Positions 14,691 to 23,001 of a DNA stretch of 30,890 nucleotides are shown one piece after another. The notes beneath the pieces were generated by a model. That model worked only from the letters and a program-made list of their open reading frames with translations, was not told the DNA's origin and did not search any database. The translations under genes were made by a program, and so were the position numbers. Source of the stretch: Sulfuricurvum sp. (GTDB lineage: Bacteria > Campylobacterota > Campylobacteria > Campylobacterales > Sulfurimonadaceae); NCBI GenBank assembly GCA_024635855.1, contig JAGXHZ010000148.1, positions 1 to 30,890 of the forward strand, read 5' to 3'. The stretch's first letter is position 1, and each line of letters starts with the position of its first letter.

Positions 14691-16187
14691 ATGCAAAAGC
14701 GGACCAAAATAGTAGCAACCGTAGGACCGTCTTCAGACAGTGTGGAAATGTTATCGGCAATGATACGAGCAGGTGTTAATGTATTTCGTCTAAATTTTTC
14801 ACACGGAACGCACGATTATCATTCAAAGGTTTTAGCGAGCATTCGCAGTGCAATGAATAAAACAGGGCTGATTGTCGGTGTTTTACAAGATATTAGCGGT
14901 CCAAAAATGCGAATTGGAATGTTAAAAGAAGAATTTCATCTTCACTCGAAGGATAGGCTCGATTTTTATCGCGATACGATTGAGGGTGAGCGTATAGGTG
15001 AGCATCACTATAGGGTATCTATCAATCAAAGCAATATTTTAGACTTACTCAATATTGGGGATTCCATCTATTTGCATGATGGAAATATCAGAGCCCGTAT
15101 CGTGGCATGTGAAGAGAACTTTGTTCAAGCAGAAATTCTAAATAATGGAAAATTAAGTTCGCAAAAAGGGATGAACTTTCCCAATACTCGATTGGGTATT
15201 GATGTTCTGACCCCTAAAGATCGAGAAGATATGGCATGGGGAGTTGCCAATGGGGTTGATTTTATGGCAATTTCTTTTGTCCAAAATGGATCGGATATGA
15301 TACGGGCACGTGAAATTGTTCATGCTTACGGTGGAGATGTGCAACTGTTTGCTAAGATTGAAAAATTTGATGCGGTTGAAAATATTGATGATATTTTAGA
15401 ACATTCAGATGGATTAATGGTTGCGCGAGGTGATTTAGGGATCGAAGTTCCGTATTATCAAGTACCGACGATTCAAAAAATGTTAATACGTAAAGCAAAC
15501 GAGCACTCAAAACCGGTGATTACGGCAACCCAAATGCTCCTTTCAATGACGCAGCATGAGACGGCAACCCGTGCTGAGATCAGCGATGTTGCAAATGCTG
15601 TTTTGGATGGTACAGATGCGGTAATGCTCTCAGAAGAATCGGCAGTAGGGGATAATCCGATTTTAGCGGTAGAAACAATGGTCAATACCATACAATCGAT
15701 TGAAGAGATTTATCCTTTTGATAAATTTTTAGAATTTACACCGCATGATCCGATGGATATTATTAATGAATCAGCAGTGCGTTTGGGAGATGCGCTTCAT
15801 GCAGTCGGGATTATTGCCATGACAACCTCGGGACAATCGGCAAAAAAACTTGCCCGCTATCGCCCTGAGATGACGATTTATGCTGCTACTCATGATGAGC
15901 GGGTGGCACGATTGTTAACCTTGGTGTGGGGTGTAATCCCTGCATACTTAACCAAAAAAGCAAAACTCGAAGAGATGCTAAGTGATATTATTAGCCGTGG
16001 ATTGGCACGTAATATTATTGATAAAACCCAGACCTATATTTTTACGGCAGGGGATCCTGTCGGGATTCAAGGGACAACGAATCTCATTCGTATTTTAAGA
16101 GAACATGAGATTAGTTTCTTTGGCGCATCTAAAGCTTCAGCTTCAAAATCGAAAAAAATTCATGAGATTTCCCCATCACTATTTTAA
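14691..16187 (+). CDS. pyk: Pyruvate kinase
   Basis: Pyruvate kinase converts phosphoenolpyruvate and ADP to pyruvate and ATP. From the ATG at 14691 it is 498 residues and starts MQKRTKIVATVGPSSDS, the normal family N-terminus; the frame opens 15 codons earlier, but GGAG lies before 14691 and the extra codons overlap the promoter region. Motifs include VFRLNFSHGTHDYH, DISGPKMRIG, LFAKIEKFDAVENID with the catalytic Lys, MVARGDLGIEVP and ATRAEISDVANAVLDGTDAV. The last runs into MLSEESAVG where most enzymes have MLSGETA. The C-terminal domain is complete and ends with GTTNLIRILREHE. Monocistronic by appearance. Confidence 0.95.
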   Translation: MQKRTKIVATVGPSSDSVEMLSAMIRAGVNVFRLNFSHGTHDYHSKVLASIRSAMNKTGLIVGVLQDISGPKMRIGMLKEEFHLHSKDRLDFYRDTIEGERIGEHHYRVSINQSNILDLLNIGDSIYLHDGNIRARIVACEENFVQAEILNNGKLSSQKGMNFPNTRLGIDVLTPKDREDMAWGVANGVDFMAISFVQNGSDMIRAREIVHAYGGDVQLFAKIEKFDAVENIDDILEHSDGLMVARGDLGIEVPYYQVPTIQKMLIRKANEHSKPVITATQMLLSMTQHETATRAEISDVANAVLDGTDAVMLSEESAVGDNPILAVETMVNTIQSIEEIYPFDKFLEFTPHDPMDIINESAVRLGDALHAVGIIAMTTSGQSAKKLARYRPEMTIYAATHDERVARLLTLVWGVIPAYLTKKAKLEEMLSDIISRGLARNIIDKTQTYIFTAGDPVGIQGTTNLIRILREHEISFFGASKASASKSKKIHEISPSLF

Positions 16188-16218
16188 ATTTGGATTGACT
16201 TTTGCTTTATGACAGATG

Positions 16219-16264
16219 TTGAGGGGGGAGCAAAAGTGTTGTTTCGTCGCGACCCCTCCCTCAA
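16219..16264. repeat. Large imperfect GC-rich inverted repeat between pyk and cmoA
   Basis: Arms 16219-16230 and 16253-16264 (TTGAGGG... / ...CCCTCAA, seven perfect pairs then mismatches at two of five) enclose a 22-base loop holding the palindrome GTCGCGAC (16246-16253, overlapping the second arm by one base). There is no U-tract on the plus strand, so it is a weak candidate terminator for pyk. The GC-rich block contrasts with its surroundings and may be an intergenic repeat. Confidence 0.45.
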
Positions 16265-16281
16265 AAGCATCCACATTTAGC

Positions 16282-16287
16282 TATAAT
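16282..16287 (+). promoter_or_regulatory. -10 box of cmoA, predicting a leaderless transcript
   Basis: TATAAT in AGCTATAATGGC lies seven bases before the ATG at 16295. A transcript starting at the usual distance would begin at the start codon. The box also contains the earlier ATG at 16286, which therefore cannot be the start on this transcript. Confidence 0.55.
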
Positions 16288-16294
16288 GGCATTT

Positions 16295-17011
16295 ATGAAA
16301 ACCGATACTCTTTTTACTAAACCAATTTCCAAACAATTTGAATTTGATGCCGATGTTGCAGCTGTTTTTGATGATATGCTGAGTCGTTCTGTCCCCTTTT
16401 ACAAAGAATCCCAACAATTGACTGCTCGATTTTGTTTAAATGCGCTTATCGACGGGGGAAGAATTATTGATTTGGGATGCTCGACTGCGTCATTACTTCT
16501 CCAAATTGAGAGAGGGATGGACTCGTCAGACAAGTGTGAGCTGATCGGAATTGATAATTCCCATGCAATGATTGAACATGCGCACAAAAAACTCGAAGTG
16601 TATCAATCAAAGATTCATCTTGTCGAAGGGGATATTTTAGATTATCCATTTGGCATAACACGAGCTATTGTATGCAATTATACTTTGCAGTTTGTGCGCC
16701 CGATGATGAGAGAAAAATTGGTTCAAAAAATATATGACTCACTTGAAGAAGGGGGAGTTTTTATTTTCAGCGAAAAAGTACTGAGTGAGAACAGTATGCT
16801 TAATAAGCAGCTTATTGATTGCTATTATGATTATAAAAAAGTTCAAGGGTACAGTGAATACGAAATTGTCCAAAAACGTGAAGCTTTAGAAAATGTGCTG
16901 ATACCGTATACGGTAGAAGAAAACAGTGCAATGGTCAAAAAAAGTGGATTTACCAGCTGTGACGTGTTGTTTCAGTGGGCAAATTTTGCTACTTTTATTG
17001 CGTGTAAATAA
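16295..17011 (+). CDS. cmoA: Carboxy-S-adenosyl-L-methionine synthase (CmoA)
   Basis: CmoA makes carboxy-SAM from SAM and prephenate; CmoB uses it to form 5-carboxymethoxyuridine at the tRNA wobble position. The 238-residue protein has the CmoA-specific FEFDADVAAVFDDMLSRSVP N-terminus, the SAM-binding IIDLGCSTASLLLQIE, LIGIDNSHAMIE, then NYTLQFVRPMMRE, EGGVFIFSEKV and GYSEYEIVQKREALENVL, which separate it from generic methyltransferases. The frame opens at 16286, but that ATG lies inside the TATAAT box; MKTDTLFTKPI at 16295 fits the family start and probably heads a leaderless mRNA. cmoB is not in the window. Confidence 0.93.
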   Translation: MKTDTLFTKPISKQFEFDADVAAVFDDMLSRSVPFYKESQQLTARFCLNALIDGGRIIDLGCSTASLLLQIERGMDSSDKCELIGIDNSHAMIEHAHKKLEVYQSKIHLVEGDILDYPFGITRAIVCNYTLQFVRPMMREKLVQKIYDSLEEGGVFIFSEKVLSENSMLNKQLIDCYYDYKKVQGYSEYEIVQKREALENVLIPYTVEENSAMVKKSGFTSCDVLFQWANFATFIACK

Positions 17012-17017
17012 CCCTTT

Positions 17018-17236
17018 TTACCAAACCTTAGGTGAGATATCAGAACCTGACGGGGTCAAATTTTTTTTAATATCGGTGTAATCGACTAGATTGTCGGGGC
17101 ATTTTTTGTGATAATACCCTTGTGAATCATAAAACTCTTCGCAATTACTGTAGTAACGCATACTGATACCGCGCTCATTGAAACATCCCGAAAACATTAT
17201 TACTGCGAATAACCAAAGTAGTATAAGTTTTATCAT
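17018..17236 (-). CDS. Small putative lipoprotein
   Basis: A 72-residue frame starting MIKLILLWLFAVIMFSGC: a basic start, a hydrophobic stretch and a lipobox-like FSGC with Cys18, so a lipid-anchored envelope protein is likely. The mature part has two further cysteines (NCEEFYD and KKCPDN) and no known domain. A longer frame begins at 17311 but overlaps nth and would bury the signal peptide. TACAAT ends five bases before the ATG at 17236, again close enough to predict a leaderless mRNA; readthrough from nth, 13 bases upstream, is the alternative. Function unknown. Confidence 0.65.
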   Translation of the reverse strand: MIKLILLWLFAVIMFSGCFNERGISMRYYSNCEEFYDSQGYYHKKCPDNLVDYTDIKKNLTPSGSDISPKVW

Positions 17237-17249
17237 GAGAGATTGTATC

Positions 17250-17897
17250 TTATCTGGGTTTAAAGCTTTCCTTGGTTTTACAGTAGTTTTGTAAAAAACA
17301 TGTATCGTCACATTTGGGATTTTTCGCGGTACAGATATAACGACCGAAGAGCACCATTCCCTGATGGAGCTGATGTAATTGTGTTTTGAATTTTTTGACC
17401 AAGGTGGCTTCCGTAGTGGCAGGGGTTAGGTCATCACTCAGACCAAGTCTGTGGCTGACACGAAATACATGGGTATCTACCGCCATGAGATTGGCTTGGG
17501 TGTATTCGATTAAGACGACATGAGCTGTTTTTTGTCCAACTCCTGCGAGGGTTATAAGCTCTTTTTCATCCAAAGGAATTTCTCCTCCATAGACATCAAC
17601 GATACGCTTTGCCATTGCAATAAGATTGATTGCTTTATTGTTAAAAAACGAACAGCTTTGAATGAGGCTTTTAATGTGAGCTAAATCAGCGTTGGCTAGA
17701 GCCTGCGGTGTTGGATATGCCTTGAAAAGCTCAGGTGTTATCAAGTTGACGCGCTTATCGGTGCATTGTGCTGAGAGGGCTACGGCAATGACCAATTCAT
17801 AGGCATTTTGGTAAGTGAGTTCGGTTACGGCATCACGGTATTTTTCCAATAAGATCTGTTTGATTTCTTCAATCTCTTTTTTGGTTGCTTTTTTCAC
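17250..17897 (-). CDS. nth: Endonuclease III
   Basis: Endonuclease III is a DNA glycosylase/AP lyase removing oxidised pyrimidines. The 215-residue protein has the N-terminal LSAQCTDKRVN, the helix-hairpin-helix LAGVGQKTAHVV with catalytic Lys123, and VDTHVFRVSHRLGL with Asp141. The C-terminal cysteines that hold the [4Fe-4S] cluster are Cys189, 196, 200 and 206, a CX6CX3CX5C spacing, one residue longer in the middle gap than the CX6CX2CX5C of E. coli Nth. The start is a GTG at 17897; no alternative upstream start exists before a stop, and its ribosome-binding site is poor. TACAAT at 17926-17931 (minus) is a likely -10 box. In Campylobacter nth also sits close to peb4 and fba. Confidence 0.94.
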   Translation of the reverse strand: MKKATKKEIEEIKQILLEKYRDAVTELTYQNAYELVIAVALSAQCTDKRVNLITPELFKAYPTPQALANADLAHIKSLIQSCSFFNNKAINLIAMAKRIVDVYGGEIPLDEKELITLAGVGQKTAHVVLIEYTQANLMAVDTHVFRVSHRLGLSDDLTPATTEATLVKKFKTQLHQLHQGMVLFGRYICTAKNPKCDDTCFLQNYCKTKESFKPR

Positions 17898-17925
17898 GGG
17901 AAGGTTTAATCCATTTTTTTTTGCT

Positions 17926-17931
17926 ATTGTA
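17926..17931 (-). promoter_or_regulatory. Probable -10 box of nth
   Basis: TACAAT (minus strand, GTGATACAATAGC), 28 bases before the nth GTG, in the 157-base gap between nth and the divergent kinase gene. Confidence 0.45.
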
Positions 17932-18008
17932 TCACCAATTTTTACACACTGAGAGTGCTAAAATAGATTAAAATGTTTATTAATAAAGTACGTGAGAGAA
18001 TTTTGTGT

Positions 18009-18014
18009 TACAAT
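18009..18014 (+). promoter_or_regulatory. Possible -10 box of the hybrid kinase pair
   Basis: TACAAT in TGTGTTACAATAAAC, with TG two bases before it (extended -10). A second candidate, TATAAA at 18029-18034, is closer to the gene. The start codon lies at 18055 behind AGGAG. Confidence 0.4.
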
Positions 18015-18054
18015 AAACAAAAAACGACTATAAATTCGTAAACAGGAGCTTCTA

Positions 18055-19994
18055 TTGGAACTTAAAAAGTGGATTATGAATCTTTTTAAAAAGCATAGTG
18101 ATGAAGAAGGAATCGATTATAATATTGACAAAGAGCTTTTTTATAAAGTCTTAGATACTGATCCCAGTGCAATTTTATTTTTTACGAAAGAGAATGGATG
18201 GATTGGAGCTAATAAGGCTTTTTTTAAGCTGGTTCCGGTGAAGACGATTGAAGAACTTCGTACAAAACATGAGAGTATACGTGAACTTTTTAGTGATGAA
18301 GACGAAGAAGTATTTACGGAATACGATAAAAGCTGGCTCGATTATATTCGTACCCACTGTCCCAGTGGATATGGGCTTGGTATTACAGATGCCCAAGGAA
18401 AACGCCGTGCTATGTTAGCAACCTCAACCATGTTGCGTCAGGGTTCAAGCGATTTGTATCTTTTAAGATTGGAAGATAATACAAATGTTGTGGCACTAAA
18501 AGAAGAAGTCGTACAGGTTGAAGCCCTTAAAACAAAATTTTTAGCCAACATAGGGCATGAATTTAGAACACCAATGAATGGAATTTTGGGATTTGTTGAC
18601 CTTTTGGCTAAAACGTCTCCATCGGATACGCAGTTGGAATACATTCATTCGGTTCAAGGCTCTGCTCGAAATTTAATGTCCAATATCGAAAATTTGCTTG
18701 ATCTGGCACAGATGCAAACGGGGCGTTTAAGTATCAGCAAGATTGATTTTAATATTATCGCTGAAATGGAAGAGTTTGCCATTGGCTGTGTCTCTCTTGC
18801 TAATGACAAAGGGGTGGGTGTGGTGATTTTTATCGACCCTAAGCTTCCAACGCATCTACGGGCGATATTCGAAAAATCAAGCAGGCACTTAGCAATCTTT
18901 ATAATAATGCTTTGAAATTTACGGCACCGCAGGGGCGTATTACCATTGAAATTAAACTTCTGAAACGTAATACTACGGGCAGCAGTAACATTGGATTTAG
19001 TGTTAAAGATACCGGTAAGGGGATTAGTAAAGGGGATCTTGGTTTTATTACACGACCTTTTGTTTCCGGTGACCATGCAGATAATCGCCTTGGCGTTGGA
19101 TTGAGCCTTTCTCATGGATTGATTAATTTGATGGGCGGTGAGTTAAAAATTGCGAGCGAAGAGGGGCGAGGCTCTTCGTTTAGTTTTGCATTAACTCTTG
19201 AAGGTTCTTCTGATCAGGCAATGAGAATGATTAATGATCGTAGTGCAAAAGTAGTTTTATTGGATGAAAAACGTATTGATGATGCTAATCATTTGACCAA
19301 TTATCTACGCAGTTTTGGGATAAGTGTCACAAAAACTCATTTGATAGATGAAAATATTTTTAACGATACGGACGTTGTCTATTTTATTGCCTCACAAGAA
19401 AAAAGTGAGTGGATTTTGACGCTCTCATCGTTGAAGCGGACATGTACAACAGTTCTTTTGTTGGAACAGCATGAGCGGTTATTGGCTCGGACCTTGCATG
19501 TCATCGATTATGGTTTGTCTAAGCCTCTATTACCGACAAGCTTGCTCTCCAATTTAGTAGATGTTTTACACCTTGACAAGAAAGAAGTTCCCGTGATTGC
19601 TCAATTGCAACGAGGGATTCATGCGTTGGTTGTTGAAGACAATTTGATCAATCAGCGGCTTATCAAACTTTTACTCAAAGAGTACGGATTAAATGTCGTT
19701 ACGACATCAAATGGTGATGAAGCGGTGGAAGCATGTCGAAATCAACGTTTTGATATTATTTTTATGGATATTGATATGCCGATTAAAGACGGAATTTTAG
19801 CGACACAAGAGATAAAAGCGGAAGAAGGAGCATCGAGTAGCGGGCGAATGCCGATTATTGCATTAACGGCTTTGGCGATGGAAGGAGATCGTGAATATAT
19901 TCTTGAAAAAGGGTTGGATGATTATCTTTCCAAACCGCTTACTCGTGAAAAATTAGAGTATATTCTTCAAAAATATTTACACGTAGCAAAGTGA
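18055..19994 (+). pseudogene. Hybrid sensor histidine kinase interrupted by a one-base frameshift
   Basis: Two adjoining frames (18055-18915 and 18912-19994) make one kinase if a single G is restored in the GGG at 18860-18862; the repaired gene is 646 residues, against 638 for the intact paralog next door. With the base added, the text reads LRGDIRKIKQALSNLYNNALKF, matching the paralog's IKGDQDKILTILRNLIQNAIKF. Order: cytoplasmic PAS-like domain (about 25-145), HisKA with His168 (ANIGHEFRTPMNG), HATPase with N, G1 (VKDTGKGIS) and G2 (LGVGLSLSHGL) boxes, a degenerate receiver, and a C-terminal receiver with Asp572 (FMDIDMP). No membrane helix is seen, so it senses internally. The TTG start has AGGAG six bases upstream. 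It may be a true mutation or a homopolymer sequencing error. Confidence 0.85.
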
Positions 19995-20006
19995 GGTTAT
20001 TTTGAT

Positions 20007-21923
20007 ATGAACTACACGAGTTTATTTGAACATACATTTTCTCGCGAACTAGGCATGCTCACATCCTGTGCGTCAACGCATGGTGATCCTTTTTTGTATA
20101 CCAATCTTACAGGTGAAATTGGTGGAAGCAACCAACTTTTACTCAGTTTTTTTGGGATTGATGAGATAGCTTCACTCCTTCCTATTAAGTTTTGGTTGCA
20201 TCCTCAAGGAGTAGAATTATCCTATATCCTTTCCAATTCAGGAGAGTATCGCGGTAAAGCCAGCACAAAGTCAAAAACGTATGAGGTTGTGATTCGTACA
20301 GAGGTAATTGTTCTTGGAGATGAATTTGTCGTAGCCATAGTACTGCGAGATACTACAGCACTGGAGCGGGCTTTGCTCGCAGAGCGTTATTTTGAACGAT
20401 TTAAAAAGAAACTTTTAACCAATATATCGCACGAGTTTCGAACGCCTATGAATGCTATTATCGGTTTTGTTGATTTATTACCCTCCAGTCCGCTTAGTTC
20501 GTGGCAACAAGAATACATCGATATGGCAGGTAAAAGCGCCTCTTCCATGATGCGAAACATTGAAAATCTTTTGGAGTTGATGCAAGTTGAAGGTGGCGGT
20601 ATCCAGCCGAACCTGAATCCATTTAAACCTTTTGAGGTGTATGAAAATTTTTCAATGCAATTTACGGAGATGCTCGATGCAAAAGAAATACGCTGGAGTG
20701 TTTTAATTGATCCCCGATTACCGTTAGAGATCAAGGGTGATCAGGATAAGATTTTGACTATCCTTCGAAATTTAATTCAAAATGCTATCAAATTTACTCC
20801 CATATCCGGTCAAGTTCTGCTTGAAATTTTAATCGTAAAACAAGAACAAAATAAAATTGAAGTGGAATATGCCGTCAGTGATACGGGTGTTGGTATTGAA
20901 AGTGGACGGATGATAACTTTATTGCGGCCCTTTTCATCAGCATGGGAAAATCAACGCCATGGACAAGATGGTATGGGCGTAGGTCTTTCGTTGAGTCATA
21001 AATACATCGATATGATGGACTCACATTTAATGCTGGCTTCTGAAGTGGGGAGAGGATCACGCTTTTCATTCCGTATTTCCCATGAAGTTGATGACTATAC
21101 ACATTTGGGTACTATTGAAGCTAAAACGATTGCTTTTTATTCCCATGAACCTCATTCGACGCAGAGTGTTTTGTTGGAAAAATATCTGGATCTGCTCAAA
21201 TTGAAAGTCATTCCTGTTTCCTCATTGGTGAATCCAGAGCTTAACTTCTGTGATGTATTGCTGATTGATGTCCCTCATCTTTCCGTATCACAAGCAGAGT
21301 CTCTCAAAGCAACGTATCCACATTTGCAAATAGTGGCAGTTTTGGATGCGCAATCAAAAGAAAAAGGGGTATATCTACGTAAAACAGTTGAATCAATTAT
21401 TATGACACCTCTTTTACCGAGTACCTTGCACAAAATATTCTCTATGTTAGGAAAAACAGTTTCACAAGAAGAGCCTTATGTGGAAACAACAGAGCGCAAG
21501 CCTGAAGCTACCATAGAAAATGCAAAAATTTTGGTTGCTGAAGATAATCCGATTAACCTAAAATTACTGGAAACAATTTTACAGCAGCATAATTTTAAGG
21601 TTACTGCCGTAGATAATGGACAAAAAGCAGTCGATGCATATCTAGCAGAGTCCTTTGATCTGGTATTAATGGACATTGATATGCCTGTAATGGATGGGTT
21701 AACGGCAAACAGACTGATTAAAGAGATTGATAAGCGTGATAAACGAGGATTTACTCCGGTAATTGCTCTAACTGCCCATGCTTTGATTGGAGATCGTGAA
21801 CGTATTATTCGTGCAGGTTTGGATGCTCACCTTGCAAAGCCAATCGATAAAAACTTTTTATTACAGACGATTGATCGCTATTTAGAGCTCGCCTATGAGA
21901 GTCGAAAAGAATTAAGTGTTTAA
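20007..21923 (+). CDS. Hybrid sensor histidine kinase (PAS-HisKA-HATPase-REC-REC)
   Basis: An intact 638-residue cytoplasmic hybrid kinase, paralogous to the frameshifted gene just upstream. Residues about 25-120 form a PAS-like sensor with no recognisable cofactor motif; HisKA carries His142 (TNISHEFRTPMNA); the ATPase domain has NLIQNAIKF (N box), VSDTGVGI (G1) and MGVGLSLSH (G2). Residues about 370-490 look like a degenerate receiver, and the C-terminal receiver has the acidic pair in LVAEDNPIN, phospho-acceptor Asp556 (LMDIDMPVMDG), Thr in IALTAHA and Lys in LAKPID. No membrane helix. It follows the first kinase by 12 bases with a weak AGGTT site, so the pair is probably an operon. The output regulator is not in the window; stimulus unknown. 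Confidence 0.92.
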   Translation: MNYTSLFEHTFSRELGMLTSCASTHGDPFLYTNLTGEIGGSNQLLLSFFGIDEIASLLPIKFWLHPQGVELSYILSNSGEYRGKASTKSKTYEVVIRTEVIVLGDEFVVAIVLRDTTALERALLAERYFERFKKKLLTNISHEFRTPMNAIIGFVDLLPSSPLSSWQQEYIDMAGKSASSMMRNIENLLELMQVEGGGIQPNLNPFKPFEVYENFSMQFTEMLDAKEIRWSVLIDPRLPLEIKGDQDKILTILRNLIQNAIKFTPISGQVLLEILIVKQEQNKIEVEYAVSDTGVGIESGRMITLLRPFSSAWENQRHGQDGMGVGLSLSHKYIDMMDSHLMLASEVGRGSRFSFRISHEVDDYTHLGTIEAKTIAFYSHEPHSTQSVLLEKYLDLLKLKVIPVSSLVNPELNFCDVLLIDVPHLSVSQAESLKATYPHLQIVAVLDAQSKEKGVYLRKTVESIIMTPLLPSTLHKIFSMLGKTVSQEEPYVETTERKPEATIENAKILVAEDNPINLKLLETILQQHNFKVTAVDNGQKAVDAYLAESFDLVLMDIDMPVMDGLTANRLIKEIDKRDKRGFTPVIALTAHALIGDRERIIRAGLDAHLAKPIDKNFLLQTIDRYLELAYESRKELSV

Positions 21924-21961
21924 CATTGATTAATTTGTATACGATATTCTTTTATTTATAT

Positions 21962-21967
21962 TATAAT
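21962..21967 (+). promoter_or_regulatory. -10 box of the PEB4-type gene
   Basis: TATAAT in TATATTATAATTCGC, 31 bases before the ATG at 21999, following a T-rich stretch typical of promoters in this phylum. AAGGA precedes the start codon. Confidence 0.6.
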
Positions 21968-21998
21968 TCGCTCAATCGAAGATTAAACAAGGACAACA

Positions 21999-22841
21999 AT
22001 GAGACGACAGTTTGGCGTATGGGTATTAGGGGTTTTATTAAGTGCAACAATTGCCAATGCAGCAGTTCTAGCGACGGTTAATGGTGATGCTATTACATCG
22101 GATGAAGTCAATCGTGTACTTATGGAAGGGACGCAAGGGCGTTTCGATTCTCTACCTGCAGATAAACAAAATGAACTTCGTCAACGTATCATTGAAGGGA
22201 TGGTTGCTCAGCAATTAGTATTTGATGATGCCCAAAAAACAGGAATCTTAGAATCCAGAGAGTATAAAAGTGAATACCAAAAACTTGCAGAGCGTATGAA
22301 AATGCAGCTTGCAGCAAAAGTATGGGAGCAGCAGCAGTTTGATGCTATCAAGGTAGATGCCAAAGAGGTAAAAGCTTATTATGATGCCAATGTTGATGAA
22401 TTTGTAGACAAAGAAAAAGTACACGCACGTCATATTTTGGTTAAAACTGCTGATGATGCAGAGGCGGTGATCAAAAGCATGAGAGGTCTTGGCGGTGATA
22501 AGCTTAAAGCAGAATTTATAGCTCAGGCAAAATCAAAATCAACAGGACCAAGTGCAGCTAAAGGTGGAGATTTAGGATACTTCCCTCGCGGTCAGATGGT
22601 TCCATCCTTTAATGATGCTGTCTTCGCTATGAAAGAAGGGGCAATTTCATCGGATCCGGTACAAAGCCAATTTGGATTCCATGTTATCTATCTCGAAGAT
22701 AAAATGCCAGCAAAAAAGATGAGTTTTGATGAGGTTAAAAACTTTATTGAACAACGTTTAAAAATGGATAAGTTCAAAGTCTATATGGATAAAAAAATGT
22801 CTGCGCTAAAATCAAAAGCAAAAATTACCTATTCTAAATAA
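21999..22841 (+). CDS. PEB4/CBF2-type periplasmic peptidyl-prolyl isomerase (parvulin/SurA-like chaperone)
   Basis: A 280-residue exported chaperone with a parvulin domain, the Campylobacter PEB4 (Cj0596) and H. pylori HP0175 type, involved in outer-membrane protein folding. The signal peptide MRRQFGVWVLGVLLSATIANA ends near residue 21. An N-terminal SurA-like helical domain follows (VNGDAITSDEVNRVL, LRQRIIEGMVAQQLVFDDA). The parvulin core spans about 135-235: VHARHILVKT, AKGGDLGYFPRGQMVPSFNDAVFAM (quoted for GGDLG and F), QFGFHVIYLED. The C-terminal helix returns to the N-domain. In Campylobacter and Helicobacter it lies directly before fba; here a HiPIP cassette intervenes and fba is inverted. 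Confidence 0.92.
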   Translation: MRRQFGVWVLGVLLSATIANAAVLATVNGDAITSDEVNRVLMEGTQGRFDSLPADKQNELRQRIIEGMVAQQLVFDDAQKTGILESREYKSEYQKLAERMKMQLAAKVWEQQQFDAIKVDAKEVKAYYDANVDEFVDKEKVHARHILVKTADDAEAVIKSMRGLGGDKLKAEFIAQAKSKSTGPSAAKGGDLGYFPRGQMVPSFNDAVFAMKEGAISSDPVQSQFGFHVIYLEDKMPAKKMSFDEVKNFIEQRLKMDKFKVYMDKKMSALKSKAKITYSK

Positions 22842-22877
22842 TATTACAATCCCATTCACAATTATATCCTCCTCCTA

Positions 22878-22970
22878 CCCTATAGGGTACAAGAACCTCT
22901 TTGAGGTTCCGTGCTCCGACACAGAATCCATCCCTTTTCATTTTTCCTCTCAAGAAGGCAGTATAATAAA
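22878..22970 (+). repeat. Left copy of a composite inverted repeat flanking the HiPIP gene
   Basis: In order: palindrome CCCTATAGGG (22878-22887), hairpin AACCTC-TTT-GAGGTT (22894-22908), GAATCCATC (22924-22932) and a 21-base block at 22950-22970 ending CAGTATAATAAA. The same blocks in the same order occur on the opposite strand at 23419-23536. On the minus strand the hairpin is followed by CTTGT, so it may end HiPIP transcripts; the TATAAT (22962-22967) points inward on the plus strand. Confidence 0.8.
22894..22908 (-). terminator. Possible terminator of the HiPIP gene within the left repeat
   Basis: A six-base-pair stem (AACCTC / GAGGTT) with a three-base loop, 94 bases beyond the HiPIP stop. 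The minus strand continues CTTGTACCC, a weak U-tract. Confidence 0.4.
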
Positions 22971-23001
22971 GAGGCGGACGGTTTAGTAAATTTTTTCAAT
23001 A

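Noticed and set aside
18055..19994. Programmed frameshift or phase variation as the explanation for the split kinase
   Set aside because: The run is only three G and there is no slippery heptamer or downstream stimulatory structure; a mutation or sequencing error is simpler.
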